Positions 1 through 12,400 of a stretch of 55,821 nt of DNA are shown one piece after another (position 1 is the first letter of the stretch; each line of letters begins with the position of its first letter). The position numbers and the translations under genes are program-made. The DNA is taken from positions 1 through 55,821 of the forward strand of contig JAPTJF010000415.1 of assembly GCA_029339195.1 (NCBI GenBank). The letters are read 5' to 3'. The DNA comes from Micractinium sp. NFX-FRZ (taxonomy: Eukaryota > Chlorophyta > Trebouxiophyceae > Chlorellales > Chlorellaceae). The notes beneath the pieces are model-generated. The model did not search any database, was not told where the DNA came from, and saw nothing but the letters and a program-made list of their open reading frames with translations.

Positions 1-764
1 GGGGGGGGGGGCGCGGGGGCGGGGGGGGGGGCCGCGGCCGGGGCAGGGGCGAGCAGTGGGGCGACGGTGGCGCCACCGGCTTTGCAAACGGGCCGGCGGC
101 GGCACCCACGGCAGGCGCAGCTGGCACAGCGCCCTCAGCAGCCGATGCATCGGCAGCATCTGCGCCCACTCCCCAAGGCACGCATGCAGCTGCAGCAGCG
201 ACCCACGCGGAGCACGCCCCACCAGGCGACCGCCGGGTCCCTGGCGGCAGGGGGCGGGGCGCCGGCAGAGGCAGGGGGCCCGGTGGCCGCGGCCGAGGCG
301 CTCCACCGCTCGCGACTGGGGCCGACGGCGCACCTGCTGCACCCGCGGGGCAGCCGCCTGCACTGCCCACATATGTGCCACCAAACGCAAGCGCCACCAC
401 AGCGAGTCTCTACTTCCGGCCGCCCCCAGCCGCACGGCCTTACGTCAGTGCAGCCCCCAGCCCCGCTGGCGGGGCCACAGCACCGGCGCCGGCGCCGCCA
501 GCTGCCGGGCGCGGCGACGGCGGACGAGGCGGGCGGGGCCGCGGGCGTGACGCCGGGAGAGGCAGCCGGGGCACCGGCCAGGGCACGAGCGGCGACGTCC
601 CAGGCCCTGCTCATGCTGACAGGCCGGCTGGCGATGGTGCAACTGCCCCAGCCAACAGCGCCAACTTTGGTGGTCGTGGCCGTGGCCGTGGGGGCTACTC
701 TGGCCGGGGGCGTGGCCGCGGCAGCGCCCATCCCGTGCCGGCGGCAGCCTCCGCAACAGCCTAG
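1..764 (+). CDS. RG/RGG-repeat protein, C-terminal part (5' truncated)
   Basis: One frame is open from base 3 to the TAG at 762-764, giving about 253 residues. It begins inside a Gly/Arg tract, passes through an Ala/Pro/Thr-rich stretch, has a second RG block near 246-300, and ends with a third and fourth RG block (about 510-580 and 666-730) containing [24 protein letters not shown] tails bind RNA and are arginine-methylation targets in many RNA-binding proteins; that role here is inference from composition alone. No folded domain lies in the window, so the family cannot be named. The start lies to the left of the window. A TGTAA at 1164-1168 fits as its poly(A) signal. Confidence 0.7.
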   Translation, partial: GGGRGGGGGGRGRGRGEQWGDGGATGFANGPAAAPTAGAAGTAPSAADASAASAPTPQGTHAAAAATHAEHAPPGDRRVPGGRGRGAGRGRGPGGRGRGAPPLATGADGAPAAPAGQPPALPTYVPPNASATTASLYFRPPPAARPYVSAAPSPAGGATAPAPAPPAAGRGDGGRGGRGRGRDAGRGSRGTGQGTSGDVPGPAHADRPAGDGATAPANSANFGGRGRGRGGYSGRGRGRGSAHPVPAAASATA

Positions 765-2122
765 GGTGCGTGCAGGCTGCGCCGGTGGTGGGCTAACCCC
801 TTATCCTGCCTCCAGCCCTGCAACTGACATGCTCGACACAGGGCGCCAGGAGCGCACAAACGAAAGCTCTCGTGATGCAACAAATGAACGCAAGAACACC
901 CATGTGTGCACACTTGTTGCATCCCCATCCTTCAATCTGGGTGCGCACCACCGTGGCGCACCCAACATGTTTTTCTTCTTCAGCTTCCCGCATGTGTGCT
1001 GTGTATCCCTCCCTCCCAATCTGGCGTGTGCCGTCGTAGTGAGCACACGCACCCAGCCGTGACCATGCAGCACCTCGCCTGTCTGCCACCCAATGTTTTC
1101 TAGGTGTTCTCACCTCTCCCCAGTTCTCATGTGACCCCCGTCTCTTGGCTGCAGTTGGCGCTGTGTAATCCCAACCGTCTTCTTCGGCTGTGCCCCTGCC
1201 CTCCCTGTAGAGAGAGGTCCTGGGTGCCTGTGGGGCGAGTGAATGCACGATGTTCACGTGAGCACCACGTGTTCCTTGCACAGCGTAGGCCAAGTGAAGT
1301 TGAGAGGCAGGGCCCTGTAGGGCTCAGCTGTGTGCATGCGGTTTAACCACTAATAGCGGCGCTGCTATCGAGGCGGGCCTGCAAACTGCCCAGCCCGGTG
1401 CAAGGCGGTTGCCGCCGTCTGCAAGCTCTGCCTGGGAGACGCAGAGGCGCCGCCGCTGCTGCCCCCGCAGCAGACTTCATGAATTTGTTCTGAAAGCTAA
1501 TGGGGCCTCCAGCTGCAGCATCAAAGCCGGCAAAGGGGGGCCGCCTGCCTTACCTGAGAGGCGGGTGCTTGCGGCGCCTGCGAGGGCGCCGGCCAGCGGG
1601 CGCAGCGCTGGTAGATGGTGTCGCCCGCCTTCATAATGGCGCCGATCGCCCTTCGCCCCACTCTTTCAATCACCAAAAAGCTCTCTCACCACTCCCTCGC
1701 CTCTTCCGACCCTTCCAACCGGCCAGCGAGCAGTCCGACCGCGCCTTTTGCCTTCACTGCCTTATAGCCCTCAAAGGTGCGCAACGCATGGCCGCTGTAG
1801 CGAGTGCCGCCAGCAGCTGCCCTCACTGGTTGCCTCAGGCAATGCAGGCCTGGCAGCCGAGCCCGGCAGCCGGTGCAGCTGCCGGTGCGAGGCCGGTCAG
1901 GGCCGCTAGTCGAGGCAGCTAGCAATTGCAGGCCTGCGCAAAGTCGTGCAGCGAGGACTGGCACAGCCGCACGACGCCTGCAGCGGCCTGGGGCCTTGCG
2001 GCTGTCCCTGCCTGGCGGCGCTTGCGCTTGCAGCGGCGGGAACGCCTTGCAGCGCCCCCTCCCTTTTGCAACTCCATCATCCCCTACCTTGTCTCCTCTC
2101 CTCGTTCCCTGCAGGCGTCACC
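765..2122. other. 3' UTR plus intergenic and upstream region, no gene seen
   Basis: The region holds the 3' UTR of the RG-repeat gene up to about 1185 (TGTAA at 1164-1168) and then the upstream region of the next gene. A CT-rich tract ending in CCCTGCAG at 2107-2114, just before the ATG at 2123, looks like a 3' splice site, so the next gene may have a 5'-UTR intron. Long open frames here have no recognisable family and look like GC-driven chance frames. Confidence 0.45.
1164..1168 (+). terminator. Poly(A) signal TGTAA of the RG-repeat gene
   Basis: TGTAA is the usual poly(A) signal in chlorophyte algae. This copy lies 400 bases after the stop codon of the RG-repeat gene on the same strand. 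Confidence 0.4.
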
Positions 2123-2612
2123 ATGGGTCAACGCATTGCTCGCTTCGCCTATGCTGACGAGTGCTCTGCTGCCGTGCGCTCGGTGATGAATGCGCGCCGG
2201 CAGAGCGGGCTGGCGGCGCTGCCCGCACCCGGAGCGCAGGTGGAGGTGAAGATGCTGTACACCAATGTGGCGGAGGAGCTGCACCGGCGCCACCTGGCCA
2301 TGCCCCCTGGTGTGGACCGCACCCGCCTGGCCGCCATCGCACGCGAGGTGAGCTGTTGGGTGCTGCGACTTGAGTGCACCGCAGGCGGCCGCGGCTATTG
2401 GCGGTTAGGCACAAAGACAGGTGCCATGCATGCTCCCGAGGTGTATGCAATGTGCTTTAACGCTGAGAACGAAAGCAGTCATTGAACTGCTGTGCTGCCG
2501 CAGTACTGCTTGCTCGCCCTCGCCTACTGCCCGCTCCAAGCACCACGCCTTCCGCAAGCGCACCCCCTGACATCTCCACCCCTGCCCCTGCTGCCCGCAG
2601 ATGCTCGGATGA
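2123..2612 (+). CDS. Small unknown protein, two exons, 3' end uncertain
   Basis: Exon 1 (2123-2347) starts at an ATG right after a likely 3' splice site and encodes 75 residues of ordinary, helix-rich composition (starts MGQRIARFAYADE; later VEVKMLYTNVAEELHRRHL). It ends at a good donor, GAG|GTGAGC. The next clear acceptor, CCCGCAG at 2594-2600, joined in phase 0 gives Met-Leu-Gly-stop at 2612, a protein of 78 residues. A different frame of the same downstream stretch reads DEETATWREWHVQPAAC-stop and looks more like protein, but it needs a two-base phase that exon 1 does not supply. The family is not recognised. Exon 1 is fairly secure; the end is not. Confidence 0.45.
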
Positions 2613-3919
2613 GGAGACGGCGACTTGGCGCGAGTGGCATGTGCAGCCAGCAGCGTGCTGAGAAGCAGTTCGGGCAGGCGGCATGAGCCTAAGCAGGAAG
2701 TGCCTCGACGGCTTTCCGCCACGGTACCGCCGCCCTCCAATAACCCAAGTGAACACGCACGTCTGCCATGTCTTGCTCCTAAAACGGACACGCTGTGCTC
2801 GTGCCTTCGCCTAAGTGTCCCCCTGCTTGCTTGAGATTCATTCCCCAGTGACCCAATACCTTGTTTGATATGACCTGCCCTGTGAGACAACCCTTGACGC
2901 ACGGGCAGGATTGAAAAGGGAGTGAAAGTGGCACCAAGGAATGAGGCTGGGGTTGGCCAGCAGCGGGCCCAGTCGCGGTTGCATTGCTTGGTCTGCCCTG
3001 TGCTGGGCCCCTCGAGCCGCTGGTGGCTGCAGCTCAGCTGTGCAATGTGCGCTTGTCCCCTCATCCGAACGCCGGCTCAGGCTGCTCTGCACGCTGTGCT
3101 GGCAACGCGCCGCTGCACCAGGCGAAGAGGTGCGCACAGAAGCGGGCGCAGGCGGTCCAAGGCATGTGTTCTGTTTTCTGCACTGCACGCGCAAGCCCGT
3201 GGCAAGCGACAGCCAACCTGGCCTGAGGAAAGCCTGCAGGCAGGCGGGTGTGCGCAGCGGGACGGGGCAGCAGTTGGGAGGGCCCGGATCCACAAGCAGC
3301 GTGTGACCGGCTGGGCCTCCACCCGGAAGGTGCAACCTCACACAGACGGTCTGACCCGTGCAGCATGTGCTCCAGACGAACATTTGAAGACGCACAGCCA
3401 GGGAGACACTCCTCGGGGCCAACCGGCAGCGCCAAGCTGCCGCCGCTGCCGGCCCGGCCCGCAGGACACAAGTGCCCAGGCACCCAGCTCTATCAGCTTG
3501 AAAAGTCGGAGACTTCGTGCTACATTTTCTGCGACCGCCAAGCCGGCCATCGTGCAACCGTCGCCTTCTGGTTACCCCATCCTATCGGCTTCCTGCAGCA
3601 ACTGCATACCATGCACAGCATGGCTGCATGAGACACCCAGCCTCCTTCTTGGCAACGGTTTAGCACAAGCCTTCTAGTTACCAGCACCCCACCATCACTG
3701 TGCATGCACAGTAGGACGCAACAGGTGCCTGCAAGCTGCGACCGCTGGCGCTTCGCACCCTTCACTCGGCAGTCGGGACGAGTTCCCTTGTCCCACGACC
3801 CGTCGGTGAGTTGGGATTGTTTTGGGAGGGGGTGGCAGTGAGCTCACCGCAAGTAAGACTGCCACCGCGTGGTGAAGCGTGTGCGGAAGGAGTGCCAGCT
3901 GGCCAGTGTGGGGGGGTTG
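2613..3919. other. 1.3 kb without a convincing gene
   Basis: Frames longer than 200 codons exist on both strands near 2838-3677, but their composition (Cys, Arg and Trp scattered without pattern) is that of translated GC-rich noncoding DNA, and none shows a family motif. This is probably the 3' UTR of the small gene and the upstream region of the next. Confidence 0.4.
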
Positions 3920-5469
3920 ATGAGCCGAGCTTGCTCAAACGCCCTTACACTTGCCCCGCAGACTGAAATGGGCAAGACACGCGCCAGGACAGCAGGTAGC
4001 GCAGCTGGCACCAGAGGGGCCCTCTGCGGGACCGCCAGCACAACCACCTCACACACAAGAGCCAGCACCAACCACGCAAACCAGCAAGCCACAGCACAAG
4101 CCCTCCGGGGAGTTGCCTGCTTGGCTGATATGGTGAGTTAACTGGCACATGCTGACTGGGATGCTCAGCCTTGACCGCTGCCTGCATTGCCTGCCCCAAC
4201 CCACCTTGCATTGGTGGGCCCGTCCCGTCCCATTTCAAAAGGCACTCCACCAGCTCCACCACTGACAGCATGATGCTCCCTCTGTGCACAACTCGACCCC
4301 CTTCCAGGAGTCTTCTCCCTGGGCGTTCCAGGTAGATCGTGGCGTGCAGCGGCAGCTACGCCGGCCGGGCGCCGAGGACACGGAGCTGGGGCAGCAGCCG
4401 GTACGGCAGCTGCGGCGGTCCCCACGTCTTGCTGGCAGCAAGCGGGGCACGGCGGGGGAGGCGGCGGCTTCCTGCACGGCAGACTCCCAGCAGCCCCAGC
4501 AGCTCGGCCAGAAGCGGTGCAAGCAGGCGCAGCCGCCACGGCTGCACTTGCAGCTGCCTGCGCCGTCCAGGACAGCAGCCTCGCTGGCGGCGGCACGTGC
4601 CGACCATCCCTCCACCCCAGCACCCCTGACCCCAAAGGCGCCCTCTCTGGCGCCTGGTGAGGAGCCGTGCACACCCCTGGTGCTCCAGAGGTGCCTGGAC
4701 CAGCAGCAGGTGCAGCCTGCCCCAGCGGTGTCGCAGCCGGCGCAGGCAGCCAAAGCGGGGACGCAGCAGCAGCCGCTGGTACAGCCGGTGCAGCTGGCGC
4801 TCCCGCCTCTGTCGCCAGCCAGCCTCCTGAAGCTGCTGCCGACCCTGCCACCGCTGCCGCCGCTGCCGGCGGACCCCTACAAAGTGAAGCAGGCCCATTC
4901 CATCCTGGATGCCGCTGACACGGTGAGTTCTTAGCTTTTGGGTTGGAAGTGGTCGCTCTACCACTCGGTGCCAGCTGGCACACGTGCCTGGCACCCTTCT
5001 GTGCCCCCCAGCACTGCTGGTACGCATCCCTTGGCCTTGCTACGCATCAACTGTCCTTTAAGTTTGCTTACCCCCCACTGGCTCTCCCGACCGGTTGCAG
5101 GAGCCGGCAATCGATGTGCCCAGCACCGCTGAGCTGGCATGCATTGCCTGGGAGCTGGGCATTGACCTGCGCCCCGCTGCCAGCGCCGCCGCCGCTGCGC
5201 CCCCGCAGCAGCAGCAGCAGCAGCAGGAGCAGCAGCCCCTGTGTGGCGATCAGCGGCATCAGCAGCGGCAGCGGCCGCAAGAGCAGCAGCGGGCCTCTGA
5301 CCAGGAGCAGCAGCCGGGCGTGAGCACGCCCCGGCAGGGCTCCCTGTGGGGTGACCTGGATGGCTGGCAGGCGCTGGCTGCGCTGGAAGCTGTGCTGCAG
5401 CTGCCCTCTGCTGCGGCGGCGCCGGACTGTGGTGCTTGCCCGGCGGCGGCTGCCGCCGCAGCACAGTGA
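3920..5469 (+). CDS. Gln/Pro/Ala-rich protein related to the C-terminus of the SBP-box gene
   Basis: Proposed exons are 3920-4132, 4308-4922 and 5101-5469; the sum is 1197 bases, 398 residues, all junctions phase 0 with GTGAGT donors. The middle exon is rich in Gln, Pro, Leu and Ala; the last carries a CAG-encoded Gln tract (5206-5226). The segment around the last junction, VKQAHSILDAADT | EPAIDVPSTAEL..LGI, matches VAEALSMLVGST | DADFDMDVPSAEEL..LGI of the SBP-box gene at 19785/20163, with the intron at the same codon and phase. No SBP zinc finger is seen in or upstream of it. The function is unknown; a transcription co-factor or a truncated paralogue is inference. The first exon is the weakest part: an alternative frame beginning at an acceptor at 3961 reads equally well. 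Confidence 0.55.
5206..5226 (+). repeat. CAG trinucleotide tract coding for glutamine
   Basis: Seven consecutive CAG codons lie inside the last exon of the SBP-related gene; longer imperfect CAG/Gln runs follow up to about 5320. Confidence 0.8.
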
Positions 5470-6466
5470 TGGGTTGTTAGCTGCCAGACTGCACACCCCT
5501 TGTATGATAACCAGGTGTTTATCGTGGGCGCCACTGGTGCGCCTGCTGAATTCCTTTCGCCGACATGGTTTGTACTGCCCCCACACCCTAGGTCCTTGCC
5601 TCGCACCGCGTGCAGGGCCCATTTGTTTCTTGAGTGCAATCATGTGTGCGCCACACGCTTTAATATGCCGCCACCCGCTGCCCGCTCACCGATCCTCTCA
5701 ACTGTTGGTGCCCCTGCGCCCGCTCCCGCTGCCGCCTGCACCTTAACCTGCATAGATCACATCATCTAAGCCTAGTAGATAACACAATACGCGTACTTGC
5801 ATTTGCTTACATGTCAACTCCCGCTAGCCGTCAGCAGAGCAGCAAAAAGATTGCATGCCAAGCGCTCAGCGGGTGCAAGGAGCCAAGTAGCACGCTAACA
5901 CGGGTGGCATAGCTGCTGCCAGTGGTACAGAGCGGCGGCAGCACTGCCAGAAGCAAGCACGCCGGGTGGGACGGGCAGGCAACGGCGGGGTTGGGTACAT
6001 GGGCGCTTGCCAGGCGCCAGCTGGCATGTACAGAGGCATGCACGCAGAAACCCCCTGACAGGGCAGGGTGGAGCTGGATGGAGCGCAGACAGGTGCAGAA
6101 CTGCTAGGGGCAGTTGGATACTCTAGTGGTGAGGGTAGTAAGGGGTGTGGAAGGGCGTGAGGGCACCAGGGTGGGTACATGGGTTTGAGAGTGTTGGTCA
6201 AGCGTGAACGTCCTTGGGTGGCAAAAGCTGGCAAGGAAGCGGGACTTACGAGACTGGCCATCGGATGCAGGCAGCGGCCATTTGGGTTGGCGCCGGCCAT
6301 GCAAGCGGGCAGGCCCTGGGGCAGATGCTTGAGAACAAAGTGCGTTGGAAGGGGCACTGGCCTCCCTCCTCCTCCCAACATCCGCCGAGCAGCTGCAGGC
6401 TGCGCCACCGCTCCCCTTCTCTGCCCAACCCAGCCGCAGGGCTTGCCCCTCTATATACACGCAGGC
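5470..6466. other. Convergent 3' ends, no gene seen
   Basis: The region lies between the stop of the SBP-related gene (+) and the stop of the purine permease (-). TTACA at 5807-5811 is TGTAA on the minus strand and fits the permease, giving a 3' UTR of about 660 bases. No clear TGTAA was found for the plus-strand gene. Confidence 0.5.
5807..5811 (-). terminator. Poly(A) signal TGTAA of the purine permease
   Basis: The plus strand reads TTACA, which is TGTAA on the minus strand, about 655 bases past the permease stop. Confidence 0.4.
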
Positions 6467-9400
6467 TTACGCCCGCTCTAGCGGATCCTCTGCTGATGCC
6501 GTCGCCTTGGCAGTGGAGGGGTGGTGGGACAGATCTTTGTGGAGATCGCTGGCGCAGTCGCTGGCCGGGCCCCCAGGGGAGGATCCCCCCTTGCCCTCCA
6601 CCTCCTCCTCGTCGTCCTTGGGAAGCTTGAAGGTCATCTGTGGGCGGGCGGGCGAGGCCGGAGAGGGCGGGCAGGAGGGAAGGGAGGGCGCATTGAGGGG
6701 CGGCCGGGGAGGACGGGCGCAGCTGGGGAACAACCCTGCCGCGCACGGCTGGGCAGCTATCCCGCCGTGCATCCCCTCTCGGCGGCTCTCCTCACAGCAT
6801 GAAGGGCCGCTGAGGCAGCACCATGCACCTCGCACATCCCGCAAACACAGCTGAGAAAGAAGACAGGCAGGCACCCGTGACGCGGTGCGGGCTCACCGTG
6901 CGGGCCTGGCGCCAGACGCTGCCGGAGGCGCTGGCGTCGGGGGGCAGGGAGCCTGGGAAGAAGCGTGCCCTGGCCAAGTTGATGAGGTAGGTGCTGCCGT
7001 TGAGGAAGATCCAGGACAAGATCCCGCCAATCACGGCGTACGCTGCAGGAAGGGGGTGGGGCGGTGTGCACACTTGCAATGAATGCGTGCGTGAAGGGCA
7101 GGAGGGGGCAATCGTGTACACACTTGCACTTGACACTTGCGTGGTAGTTTGAGCCAAGGAGGGGGCGTATGTGGTGCCGTGTGGCGTGGGCTGACGACCA
7201 GCCGTGGCGGCACCAGGGTGTCTGCGCTGCCACCACAGCAGCCAGCCCTCTCTGGAGCAGGCGCCGGGGAGAGCAGGGGGCACTGCTCTCTCTCCGATCC
7301 CCCTCTGAACACACCACACGAGCACACTTCGGCCACACGCGAGCTCTCTCTCTCTCTCTCTCTCCCCCTGTCCCGCCCTCGCACACTGGCGATTCCACCC
7401 TTCCTCTGCACCCGCGGCCCCGCACGCACCGATGTTGTAGGTGAGGGGCATGAGGATGCATGTGATGAAGGCAGGGATGGATTCGTTCACATCCAGCCAG
7501 TCAATCTTGGTGATGTTGGCCATCATTAACGCACCGACCTGCGGAGGGGTGACAAATGGGAATGCGGGGCACAGGGGCTTGAGACTTGTGAGGGAGGGTA
7601 CGCGCAAGGGGCGGTGGGTGGCGCTGCACGCCGATACCTGTTGGTTATTTGTACTTCTTTGAAGATATCATCCCCACCCCACTGCCCTCCTCCCCCCAGC
7701 CCCCAGCCCCGCTGCTCCCCGCCTGCCCGCCCACCCACCAGGATGAGCGCGGGCCCGGTGGCGTAAGGCGGGATGGATGCCAGGAGGGGGGTGAAGAAGA
7801 GGGCGAGGGTGAAGTAGAAGGAGAGGGTGAGGGCGGCCAGGCCGGTGCGGGCGCCCTCCCGGATGCCAGATGCAGACTGCGCGCAGGGCAGAGGGGGCCG
7901 TGAGTGGGTGGGTTGGGTGGGCACTGAGGATGATGCGGGGGAGGTGAAGGGGCACAGGCAGGCACACAAGGTGCGTCCGCAACAAGGACCACCTCGCCTG
8001 CTTCCCGCCCCACCCCTGGGCCACCCGTGTGGCAGCAAGCTGCCTTGCCAGTCACTCCACTCAACAGAGGCGGCTACCACAGCTGCCCGCTGGTTGGGCA
8101 TTGTATAGGCACCCATGCCCCAAAACTGTCCCAGAAAAGCGCTGCACGCCGTCGCCCGTTCACACCTCGATGTATGCTGTGAGGGAGGAGGTGCCCATGA
8201 GAGCGCCAATCGAGATGGACATCCCATCAACGGTGTAGCACAGGGTCTGCCTGCGCAAGTGGGTGCGTGCGGGCGGGGGCATGGAGGGGCGGGGCCGGGC
8301 TGAGCAGGGCGGTGCTTTTTGCCCACCAACCAAGCTGGGTCCCGGACTGATCCCATCATGGCATGCATGGTAATGGCACTTACAGAAAATGGCACACTCC
8401 CGAGGGCGGCATGGCGCACGGGAGGGCATGACACTTGCGGGTTGTGGGTGGTGGCACCCGCCGAGCCCACGCCCTGCCCCCCAACCCAGCCTCCATGCAC
8501 AGCACACGAAGCGCGTGGCACGGCTGACACACCTCCTGAGCTGTGCAGCTGCTCTGTTCTGTGATCCCCAACGTCTTCACTCCTCTGGCACCCACCTCTC
8601 GAAGCTCTTGGTCTTCTTGTCGATGAAGCCTGGGAGGTACATGCCCAGGAAGGAGGCCATGCTGTACAGGGTGCCCGTCGTGTCCAGCAGGTCGATGTAG
8701 CTGCAGGGGGTGGGGGTGGGGGGAGAGGAAAAGGAGGCAGCAAGCAGGCGTGGGGGGAAGTGTGTGTACACCCACACTTCACAACCACACACATGTGGGG
8801 AAGGCAGCAGGCGCGGGCGGAGTGCTTGTGGGAGGATGGCAGGCGAGGGGGAGGCAGGCGGGCAGGCGTGAAGTTACAGCACTTGGTGGTGCCGACCGAG
8901 AAGCGCACAAGCACCCTGTGCGGGCTCCGCATCTTCCCTCCCCCAGGCATGCACTGAGCGCCACCCAGCAGGCCCCGTTGCCCATGAACCACTACAGCTG
9001 CACGCCACGCCCTGTGCCTCCAGCTGCCCTGCTTTCAGCTGGAAGTTTCGCCTCCCCCCTTCCACTGCGCACAGGAAAGTGATGAGCGCCACCCAGAGCT
9101 GCCCATCGCCAAAGCCCGACCAGTCCAGCTGGGCAGCCGTCTTGCTGATGTTGGGGGCAGTCACCACCTGGCCAGACACAGGCGTGGGGTGCAAAGGGAG
9201 GCAGGGTGAGCAGAGAGGGAGAGGCGACTGGGCAGCCTGGCAGCAGGCAGGGCAACAGGCGCGCTCGTGAGGTGTTCCCTGCTCGTGCCACCTGGGACTC
9301 CACGGCACTCGGTGGCCGCTGCGGGGGCCCCATTCCCCGCCACATCCCACCCCCAGGTCTGACTGCCTGCCAGGCCATCCTGCCACCCCTTCTGCCCTGC

Positions 9401-12400
9401 CCATGCAACTTGGCTTCACGCATCCGCACCCTGCTTCCCTCCCTCTTTCGACCCAGCCCCTTCTTACTTTCTTCCCTCTTTTCGCCTCACCTTTTTGAAG
9501 TAGTCGAGGCGCATCTGCCCGCCAGGGATGGAGGAGGTGGACCCCAGGTAGGCTGCCTTGTTGGAGGAGGTGGGGATCCAGGAGATGAAGGTGATGAAGA
9601 GGATGCCTGCGGGCAGGGGGCAGGGGTTGGCACAAAACACGATAGGACGGGTCAGGCAGGGATGCGCGGTGGGAATGGGACATGGCAACGGCACGACCGC
9701 CGCGCCGCTCGGCAGCTGGGTGTCACACACGGTGTGTTACTAGCTGTGTGGTGCACACCCTCCCGTGGCGCCGCCACCCCGGCTCTTTCCTCCCGCCCTG
9801 CCCGGCCCCGGCCCGGCCCACCATATATGATTGAACCCTTCAGGTTCTGCTTCATCAGGATGCACATCAGCATGCCCCCGCAGATGCCCAGCCACAGCGT
9901 GGGGGAGCGCATGACCCCGGCGCTGTCGCAGGCATAGTTGCTGGAGGGGGTCCAGCCGCCCTGGGTGAAGTCGGGCTGGGCTGTGCCGTTGACCAGGGTG
10001 CAGGCGGAGCCAATGGTGGCGTCGGTCCACTGGTAGCTGCGGGGCGGAGGGTGGGGAGAGGGGAGGTTGAGGCTCAGGTGGAGGCGGAGAGGGAGGTGCC
10101 TTTTTGGGTGCAGGCAGAGCAGCCGTGGTACCAGGGCGTTGGCAAGGGAGGCTGACTTGGAAGGGAGGGATTGCCGCTGCACTGGGCGCCTCTGGCCAGG
10201 GCTTGGCAGGAGCAACCGATGGTGGCCATCTATACACTGGTGGCTGCGGCAGGAACAGTCGTTGCCGGCAGCCCTGGCGGTGCGCCCCAGCTGAGGATGC
10301 GGTACTCTGGCGGTACTACGGCAGTACCCCTCACCTGAGGATGCGGTACTCTGGAGTGCAGCCTCCTAGGCCCACAAGCACGGCGGGGTCGGCGGTCACT
10401 ATGCCCAGCCCCTCGCCGCTCTGCAGGGCACGCGCGGCGCAGCAGCGTAAAGCAATCAGCAAGGGGATTCTTGCAGTCACTGAGCTCCGAGTGAGTCACA
10501 CGGCGCCTCCCCCTGAAATCAACGCATCATGCAAGCCCCTGCCCATCCCACACCATGCCCGGTGCCAGCACCCGCTTCAAATGCCTGCAATCGGCGCACC
10601 TGGAAGCCGATGAACGCGAGGAAGAGGCCGATGCCGGCGGCGGTTGCCAGCCAGATTGACTGCGGCACCAGCTGCACCAGCTTGCCCCTCACCCCCAGCA
10701 GGGCCAGGGCAATGAAGATGAAGCCCTCGATGAACACGGCGCTGCGGGAGGGGGTGGGGAGGGGAGAGGCAACGGCGCGCAAGCGAGGGGGGTTGAGATG
10801 CGGATCCAGGCGAGAAGGGGTGCGCAGCGCAGCGGGAGGGACGAGGATGAGCCCTCACTGAGTGCAGGCGGTGGTGCGGAGGGGGCAGTAGGAGGGAAAG
10901 GGGTCCTGGGCTGGAAGAGGAAGAGAATGGGAAAGCGCGGGCTGGGCGGGTTTGTGGTGAAGGTGGGAGGTGGAGTGGTGGGTTCAAGTTGAGGTGTGGG
11001 GTGGGGGAGGGGGCAGAAGTGTGCACCAAGATCCAGCAACATGGTCCGACCCGGTGGCGGGGCATGCCCATGCTCAGACTTTCAAGCGCGCTGCTTGCAG
11101 CCATCCGTATGAAGCAGCTGCCCTGCCCCCGCCTCACCAAAGAGCCATCTTGTAGCTGACCTTGCCTGTGCCGTAGAAGCCGACCACCTGCAGGGATGGG
11201 CCGGCAGCATGTGATCATCACGATGGCAGCAGGGGAGAGCAGGAGGCACGCCCGCGCCTGGGTGGGCGCAAAGATCGGGCAACCGCGGGGGTCCGGCCCT
11301 GGGCTCTGGCCACCGCAATCAATCGGCCAACTACAGCAACAGTCGTGGCGCCGCTGTGTCTCACATTGTAAGTGAAGTAGGCGTTCAACCCCATCCCAGG
11401 GGCGATGCCCAGCGGCATGTTGCCCAGCACGCCCATCAGGAAGCTGCGGGGAAGGTGTGGGGGTGTGGGGCGTGTGCATGAGGACGAGGAAGCTGGGCGG
11501 AAGGCGGGTGTGGAAGCTGCTGAGAAGGTAGCACAGGAATGTGAAGCGCGGGGCTTTACAGGCTGCAATGGTGGGGAACGGTGGCAGGCCGGCGTCTGTG
11601 TGCGGATGGCCGGTGGCAAGAGTCAAGCTGAAGTGTGCCCGCACAACGGCATTGTGCACTTTCAATGACCACAGCAGGCAGCACTCACTGCGCAATGACG
11701 CAAGAGGCGGCGGTGGCTGAGATGATGGAGCGCCGCACTTCGGCCACGCACTGCGGGTGGGAAGAGGGAGCGGGGGCCATGCCAGGAGCAAGCAACGCTG
11801 GTCAGCTCGCAAGGCAAGCACACGCTATGGAGCGCCGCACATGAGCCACGTGTCGCACGATGAGTGAGCAAGCGTGCGGGGAGGGACATGCTCTGAGGGA
11901 GCACCCGTGAGCTGCACTGGCGGCTGGGAACGCCGACGGGCGAGCGGTTGGCGCCCACACTCAACTACGCCAGGCATCGGCAGGCGGGTAGGCAGGCAGG
12001 TAGGCTTGTCAGGTCGAAGGTACATGCACCTGGTCGCACACGGGGTCTCCGATGGAGCCAGGCCCGTTGGGGCACTGGCCATCCTCAATGCACGGGCCGC
12101 CGGTGTCGGCAATGATTGCGCCGTTCACCGCCAGGATGTATGCAAGGGTGAGGAAGCTGCAGCAGGGGGAGCGGGCAGGGCGAGGGGACCCTTGAGGGCC
12201 TGGCACGCGCATGGGCGGCGCTGCAGTGGGGCTGGCAGCGGCAGGTAGAAGGGTGCTGATGCAGGGGTACCGGTGGGGGCGGGCCTGGTGCCTGCAGGCG
12301 GCCTGCGCAGGAGCTCAGCTGCTCAAAGGGAGGCGCCCTCAGCTCATGGGCGGGCACCCTCAGATGTGTGCCAGCCCCGGCCCAAATTGTGAGCGAGTCG

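Noticed and set aside
2838..3677. Open frames of about 240-250 codons on both strands
   Set aside because: They overlap each other, lack any motif, and their amino-acid mix is that of translated GC-rich noncoding DNA.
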